64,000 nt of DNA from Burkholderia gladioli (GTDB lineage: Bacteria; Pseudomonadota; Gammaproteobacteria; Burkholderiales; Burkholderiaceae): positions 4,154,001-4,218,000 of the forward strand of contig NZ_CP009323.1 of NCBI RefSeq assembly GCF_000959725.1. Direction: 5' to 3'. A program made the translations under genes and the position numbers. Positions 59,916-64,000 of the stretch are shown one piece after another. Within the stretch, counting starts at the first letter, position 1, and each line of letters starts with the position of its first letter. The notes under the pieces are model-generated. The model was given only the letters and a program-made list of their open reading frames with translations. It did no database searches and was not told the origin of the DNA.

Positions 59916-60887
59916 TCAGAAGCGCTCGCCCACCATCTGCTCGCTCTTCTCCCAAAGCGCCTTGGCGAGCTCCGGGTCGAGCGCATAAGCGCGCACGCCG
60001 GGCGCCGCCGGATTGAGCTCGGCATCGGTCACGCTCGACAAGCCGCAGTTCTCGGCGTAGCGCCCGCCCACCTCGTCGGCCGGGGCCACCACGCCGGCCC
60101 AGACCGAGGTGGCCGCGCCCTGCGGCACGGTCTTGAAGCGGAACGGCGGCTGGCCTTGCGCGGCCAGGTCGGCATTGATCTGGGTGAGCATGCCATCAAG
60201 CGCGTCGTCCGGCAGATGGCGCGCCAGTTCCGTCATGATGCCGCCCGGATGGATCGCCACCGCGCGCACGCCGCGCGCCTTGTGGCGGCGATCGAACTCG
60301 ACGGCGAACAGGATATTGGCCGTCTTCGAGCGTGCATAGGCCACCCAGGGATCGTAGGGCGTGCGCTCGAAGCCGAGGTCGTCGAGCGAGAACGGCGCCA
60401 TGCGGTGCCCCGACGAGGCCACGTTGACCACGCGCGCGCCCGGCGCCAGCAAGGACGCGATGCGGTTGATGAAGACGAAGTGGCCGAGGTGGTTGGTGCC
60501 GAACTGGGTCTCGAAACCATCGGCGGTATGCCCGAAGGGCGAAGCCATCACGCCCGCGTTGGCGATCACCAGGTCGAACGGCCGACCGTCGGCGAGCAGC
60601 GCGTCGGCCGCGGCACGCACGCTGGCCAGCGAGGCCAGGTCGAGTTCGAGCAGCTCGAAACCGCCGCCGTTGCCGGCCGCGGCCGCGCGCACCACCTCGG
60701 TGGCCGAGCGCGCCTTGGCCAGGTCGCGCGCGGCGCCCACCACCTGCGCGCCATGCGCGGCCAGCGCACGCGCGGTTTCCACGCCCAGCCCGGCCGACAC
60801 GCCGGTCACGAGGGCGCGCTTGCCGCGCAGGTCGACGCCGGCCAGCACGTCGTCGGTGGTGCTGAATTCTCCGAATACTTGGGACAT
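59916..60887 (-). CDS. Short-chain dehydrogenase/reductase
   Basis: A 323-residue SDR of the retinol-dehydrogenase/WWOX-like group. TGVSAGLGVETARALA is the glycine-rich NAD(P) motif, NAGVMA the structural motif, VASSGHRMAPF holds the catalytic Ser, and YARSKTAN the Tyr-xxx-Lys pair. AGGAG is 8 nt before the ATG. It is divergent from a TetR regulator with paired palindromes between them, so it is very likely that regulator's target. Its substrate is unknown. Confidence 0.92.
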   Translation of the reverse strand: MSQVFGEFSTTDDVLAGVDLRGKRALVTGVSAGLGVETARALAAHGAQVVGAARDLAKARSATEVVRAAAAGNGGGFELLELDLASLASVRAAADALLADGRPFDLVIANAGVMASPFGHTADGFETQFGTNHLGHFVFINRIASLLAPGARVVNVASSGHRMAPFSLDDLGFERTPYDPWVAYARSKTANILFAVEFDRRHKARGVRAVAIHPGGIMTELARHLPDDALDGMLTQINADLAAQGQPPFRFKTVPQGAATSVWAGVVAPADEVGGRYAENCGLSSVTDAELNPAAPGVRAYALDPELAKALWEKSEQMVGERF

Positions 60888-60948
60888 CTGCAGAGCTCCT
60901 GATCGTGTCGACGCCCAGGTGCCGGCGCCGGCACCCACGTCGAGTAAA

Positions 60949-60998
60949 ATAAGCGGATCGATCCTCCGCATAAATATACGGAGGATATCTCCGCTTAT
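60949..60998. promoter_or_regulatory. Nested palindromes between SDR and TetR genes (candidate operators)
   Basis: Outer arms ATAAGCGGA (60949) and TCCGCTTAT (60990) enclose inner arms ATCCTCCG (60961) and CGGAGGAT (60979). Read differently, they make two adjacent operators, GCGGA-N7-TCCGC and CGGAG-N5-CTCCG. Such paired sites between divergent genes are typical of TetR control. Confidence 0.65.
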
Positions 60999-61016
60999 CA
61001 ACGGGAATTTTCGAGG

Positions 61017-61601
61017 GTGACCCAGGACAAGGAAAACGGCGCGCCGGCCCGCAAGCCGCGCGCCGACGGCGAACGCAATCGCCAGCGGCTGATCGAGGCG
61101 GCCAAGACCGTGTTCGCGGCCAAGGGCTCGAGCGCGAGCCTCGACGAGATCGCCCGCACGGCCGGGGTCGGGATCGGCACGCTGTACCGCCACTTCCCGA
61201 CGCGCGACGCCTTGATCTCGGGCCTCTATCGCAACGAGACGACGCAGATGGCCGAAGCCGCCACGCGGCTGGCCGACACGCACGCGCCGGCGGAGGCGCT
61301 GCGCCAGTGGCTGCTGCTGTTCGTCGACTACATGGCGACCAAGCACGGCATGGCCGAGGTGCTGAACTCGGTGACGGGCGGCGTTGGCGCGCTTTACGCG
61401 GATTCGGCCACCTGCATCCTCGGGGCGCTGCAGGATCTCGTCGACCGCGCCACGGCGAGCGGCGAGATCCGCCTCGGGCTGGCGCCGATCGACGTGCTGC
61501 GCGCCATCGCCGGCGTGGGCACCGTGTCGAGCGAGCCGGGCTGGGAGAAATCGGCGCGCCAATTGGTGGACATCATCATGGCGGGAATTCGCGTGCGCTG
61601 A
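61017..61601 (+). CDS. TetR-family transcriptional regulator
   Basis: A 194-residue regulator. The N-terminal HTH is RQRLIEAAKTVFAAKGSSASLDEIARTAGVGIGTLYRHFPTRDALI (residues ~22-67). The helical C-terminal ligand domain contains NSVTGGVGALYADS. It uses a GTG start at 61017. It should repress itself and the divergent SDR through the palindromes in the 129-bp gap. The ligand is unknown. Confidence 0.92.
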   Translation: MTQDKENGAPARKPRADGERNRQRLIEAAKTVFAAKGSSASLDEIARTAGVGIGTLYRHFPTRDALISGLYRNETTQMAEAATRLADTHAPAEALRQWLLLFVDYMATKHGMAEVLNSVTGGVGALYADSATCILGALQDLVDRATASGEIRLGLAPIDVLRAIAGVGTVSSEPGWEKSARQLVDIIMAGIRVR

Positions 61602-61650
61602 ACCGGTTGCGTGGTCGGTGTCGATCGCACGCCCCATCGCGACTCGTGGT

Positions 61651-62685
61651 TCAAGCTCGCCGCTTCAACAGATCGAAGCAAATCAGGCTTTCCGCGCTCG
61701 CCACCAGCGCCTCCTGCGCCGGGCGAGGTGCCCAGCCCAGCCATTCACGCGCCTTGTCGCCGCTCGCGCGACGCACGACACCGAGTTGCGGCGCCATGGC
61801 CCGCATCGCGGGCGACACCACGCCGAGCGCGCGCACCGCGAGATCCGGCAGACGATGTCGCGGCACCCTGCCCGCGGCCGCGCCGAGCCGGCGCCGCAGG
61901 ATCGCGGCCACCTCATGCAGGCTCAGCACCGGCCCTGATACCGCGATGAAGCGCTGCCCGTTCGCCCGCGGATCGCGCATCGCCCGCAGATGCAGGTCGG
62001 CGGCATCGCGCACGTCGACCACGCCGAACGCCAGCCTCGGCACCGCCGGCATCGCGCCATCGAGCAGCGCCTTCAGCAAGCCGATCGAACTCGAATAATC
62101 CGCGCCCAGCACCGGGCCGAAGATCCCCACGGGATTCACCACCGCCAGCTCCAGCGCCCCGCCCTCGGTCTCGATGAAATCCCAGGCCGCGCGCTCGGCC
62201 AGCGTCTTCGAGCGGATGTAGGGCGTGACGTCGGGCCCGGTCAGGTCGGTCCAGTCGCGTTCGGTGTAAATGGCCTCGCGCGCGCCGCGCCCGTAGCCGA
62301 TCGCCGCGAACGACGAGGTCAGCACCACGCGCTTCACGCCCGCCTCGCGCGCGGCGCGCAGCACACGCAGGCTGCCGTCGCGAGCGGGCCGGACCAGCTC
62401 GTCCTCGTCGCGCGGTGGGCCGCCCGGGAACGGCGAGGCGATGTGCAGCACGTATTCGCACTCGCGCATCGCCTCGGCCCAACCCTCGTCGCGCATCAGA
62501 TCCGTGACGGCGAATTCCAGCCCTTCGTCGCTTTGCGCGCCGCCCGCCGCGATCATCGCCCTCACCATCGAGGCTCGATCAGGATCCCGAATCGTCGCCC
62601 TTACCCGATATCCCTCGCGCAACAACTGCACGATCGCGTGCGCGCCCAGAAATCCCGATCCGCCTGTCACCAGCACCCGATTCAT
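61651..62685 (-). CDS. NAD-dependent epimerase/dehydratase (dihydroflavonol-reductase-like)
   Basis: A 344-residue extended SDR. The N-terminal VLVTGGSGFLGAHAIVQLL binds NAD(P); RVVLTSSFAAIGYG and YIRSKTLAE hold the catalytic Ser and Tyr-xxx-Lys. VVNPVGIFGPVLG fits the DFR/cinnamoyl-CoA-reductase-like branch. AGGGAG is 5 nt before the ATG. It is divergent from the HxlR regulator (114 bp apart), a plausible controller. Confidence 0.9.
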   Translation of the reverse strand: MNRVLVTGGSGFLGAHAIVQLLREGYRVRATIRDPDRASMVRAMIAAGGAQSDEGLEFAVTDLMRDEGWAEAMRECEYVLHIASPFPGGPPRDEDELVRPARDGSLRVLRAAREAGVKRVVLTSSFAAIGYGRGAREAIYTERDWTDLTGPDVTPYIRSKTLAERAAWDFIETEGGALELAVVNPVGIFGPVLGADYSSSIGLLKALLDGAMPAVPRLAFGVVDVRDAADLHLRAMRDPRANGQRFIAVSGPVLSLHEVAAILRRRLGAAAGRVPRHRLPDLAVRALGVVSPAMRAMAPQLGVVRRASGDKAREWLGWAPRPAQEALVASAESLICFDLLKRRA

Positions 62686-62799
62686 CACGCTCCCTGTGGT
62701 CCCGTTTCGATGCCGCGATACATGAAGTACGCGAGCTGCTAGCATCCATTCTCGATGTCGGGCAAATTCCCGCAAGTACGATGTTTCAAGATACCGAGT

Positions 62800-63243
62800 A
62801 TGGAAAACCAGACCATTGAGCGGCTGGAAGGCACGGATTGCCCGGATACCTGCGTACCGCAGGCCCGGACCATCGCGCGTTTCCAGGCCAGCATCGAAGC
62901 GGTGGCCGGCAAGTGGAAGATCGGCATTCTCTGCGCGCTGCTCGACGGCAAGCTGCGCTTCAGCGATCTGCGCCGCGCCCTGCCCGGCATCACCCAGCAC
63001 ATGCTGACGGTGCAATTGCGCGACCTCGAAGCCAACGGGCTGCTGACGCGCACCGTCCACGCCGAGGTGCCGCCGCGCGTGGAATATGCGTTGACGGCGG
63101 CCTCGCTGGCCCTGCTGCCCGTGTTCCGCTCGCTGCGCGACTGGGCCGAGATCCACGGCGATGCGCTGCTGGCACGCGGCGCCGAACCGAAAGCGCCGCG
63201 CAAGAACGCGGCGACACGGGAGAAAAAAGCGCGGCGGGATTAG
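62800..63243 (+). CDS. HxlR-family transcriptional regulator
   Basis: A 147-residue winged-helix regulator. The core is GKWKIGILCALLDGKLRFSDLRRALPGITQHMLTVQLRDLEANGL (residues ~36-80), the HxlR signature. Two cysteines near the N-terminus (14 and 18) could sense oxidants or electrophiles, as in related HxlR regulators. A start 45 bases upstream is possible. Two AAGTACG copies (62725 and 62774) in the divergent gap could be operator half-sites. Confidence 0.88.
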   Translation: MENQTIERLEGTDCPDTCVPQARTIARFQASIEAVAGKWKIGILCALLDGKLRFSDLRRALPGITQHMLTVQLRDLEANGLLTRTVHAEVPPRVEYALTAASLALLPVFRSLRDWAEIHGDALLARGAEPKAPRKNAATREKKARRD

Positions 63244-63292
63244 ACGGGGCGCCTCTGCGGGAGGGAAAACGCGGACCTCCCTGCCATCGGCA

Positions 63293-63754
63293 TCACTCCT
63301 CCCCGCCCTCCCCCGCCAGCCGCGCCGCCACGGCGACGATCACGGCCCGTTCATGCGCATCGAGATGATCGAGCAGATGGCGGCGCACCGCGCCCGCATG
63401 CACGGGCCGCGCCGCCGCGATTCGCTCGCGCCCTTCCACGGTGATGAGCACCAGCACGCCGCGCGCCTCGTCGGCCTGCCGGCGGACCACCAGTTCCCGC
63501 GCCTCCATGCGCGTGAGCTGATGCGAGAGCCGGCTTTTGTGCCAGCCCAGCGAGAAGGCGAGATCGCGTTGCGCGAGTTCGCCGCCGCCGAGGTCCTCGA
63601 GCCGCGACAGGATGCCGAAGTCGGCGCCCGACAAGCCCGTCTCGCGCTCGATCTCGGCGCCCACGCGCGCCAGCGCCTGTTCGCTCAGATGCTTCACCGC
63701 GCTCCAGACCGCCAGTTCGTCCGCCTGCAGGCGTGCCGTCGTTTTCTTACTCAT
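63293..63754 (-). CDS. MarR-family transcriptional regulator
   Basis: A 153-residue winged-helix regulator. SLGWHKSRLSHQLTRMEARELVVRRQADEARGVLVLIT is the recognition helix and wing (residues ~66-104). Its start overlaps the end of the SDR gene by 8 bp, so it should be co-transcribed with and probably regulates that gene. Confidence 0.9.
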   Translation of the reverse strand: MSKKTTARLQADELAVWSAVKHLSEQALARVGAEIERETGLSGADFGILSRLEDLGGGELAQRDLAFSLGWHKSRLSHQLTRMEARELVVRRQADEARGVLVLITVEGRERIAAARPVHAGAVRRHLLDHLDAHERAVIVAVAARLAGEGGEE

Positions 63755-64000
63755 AGTGCTTCACGGGAAAACGCCCCGCCATGGTGTCGAACATCGCACG
63801 ATAGCCGGCTTTCGCCGCCTCGAACGCAGCGCTCGCGGTCGGGCCGTAACCGACCTCGTCGGCGTCTCCCGCCACCAGGGCAGCGAACACGGCATCGCAG
63901 TAGACCTCGAGATCCACGCCATGCACGGCGCCCTCGCCCGCCAGCGAGGTGCGCACGGCAGGCGGAATCAGCTCGACCACCGAGCAGGCGGTGTGCCGCA
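63747..64000 (-). CDS. Short-chain oxidoreductase, C-terminal part (cut by right window edge)
   Basis: The last 83 or so residues of a protein that continues beyond the window. VVELIPPAVRTSLAGEGA followed by DEVGYGPTASAAFEAAKAGYRAMFDTM matches the C-terminal end of DltE-like short-chain dehydrogenases. No catalytic motif is visible in this part, so the family is inferred from the end alone. Confidence 0.7.
   Translation of the reverse strand, partial: RHTACSVVELIPPAVRTSLAGEGAVHGVDLEVYCDAVFAALVAGDADEVGYGPTASAAFEAAKAGYRAMFDTMAGRFPVKHYE

Overview
The window is a gene-dense, very GC-rich (roughly two thirds G+C) stretch of a bacterial chromosome. The gene order tig-clpP-clpX-lon, the OmpR/EnvZ pair, the protein sequences and the strong third-position GC bias point to Burkholderia. 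A plant-associated member such as the gladioli/glumae/plantarii group is a guess. I see no insertion sequence, prophage, integrase, rRNA operon or CRISPR array. Most genes are core or common accessory genes. There is one tRNA, a tRNA-Leu(UAG).

Layout. 0-6 kb (minus strand): the protein quality-control cluster tig, clpP, clpX, lon, with lon cut by the left edge. 6-10.6 kb: a glycerate kinase, a MarR regulator, a PanE-like reductase, then four small stress or envelope genes (proline-rich peptide, BON protein, CsbD, 27-residue membrane peptide). 10.6-18 kb: a sugar locus with an aldose 1-epimerase, a divergent LacI regulator and a YtfQRT/YjfF-like sugar ABC transporter. 18-25 kb: tRNA-Leu, a squalene/phytoene-synthase-like protein, a secreted DUF1800/DUF1501 pair, and ompR-envZ. 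25-33 kb: a one-cysteine peroxiredoxin, ispF/ispD (isoprenoid precursors), mfd (transcription-coupled repair), argE and a threonine dehydratase. 33.1-33.5 kb: a gene-free stretch holding two inverted 34-bp elements built from DnaA-box-like 9-mers. 33.5-40.8 kb: a DUF3574 lipoprotein, mrcA (PBP1a), a pspA-TPR protein-mscL envelope group, and an unknown protein.

40.9-54.6 kb is a purine-catabolism region. An 8-oxoguanine deaminase makes urate, the membrane-bound cytochrome-linked urate oxidase PuuD and UraH make OHCU, UraD makes allantoin, an Asp/Glu/hydantoin-type racemase probably interconverts allantoin enantiomers, PuuE makes allantoate, and Alc plus AllA release urea and glyoxylate. An NCS1 permease brings in substrate. 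A GntR regulator with repeated TTGTCAACAA-type sites, and a LysR regulator, flank the genes. The allantoin half reads as one minus-strand operon (gntR, permease, racemase, puuE, uraD, alc, allA) with 4-bp start/stop overlaps and a terminator after allA. A tartronate-semialdehyde-reductase-like enzyme at 40.9 kb and the glycerate kinase at 6.3 kb could carry glyoxylate carbon to central metabolism, but no glyoxylate carboligase lies in the window.

54.6-64 kb: ldcA, tadA and a DUF1992 gene in one operon, then small redox and regulatory pairs (aldo/keto reductase, DUF1993, nucleoside-sugar-epimerase-like proteins, SDR/TetR, epimerase/HxlR, MarR/SDR). An SDR is cut by the right edge. Nothing here is plainly a new defence or mobile system. 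The most unexplained signals are the DnaA-box-like inverted repeat at 33.1-33.4 kb, the nested palindromes between the SDR and TetR genes, the pspA-TPR-mscL group, and several translationally coupled or isolated very small genes.
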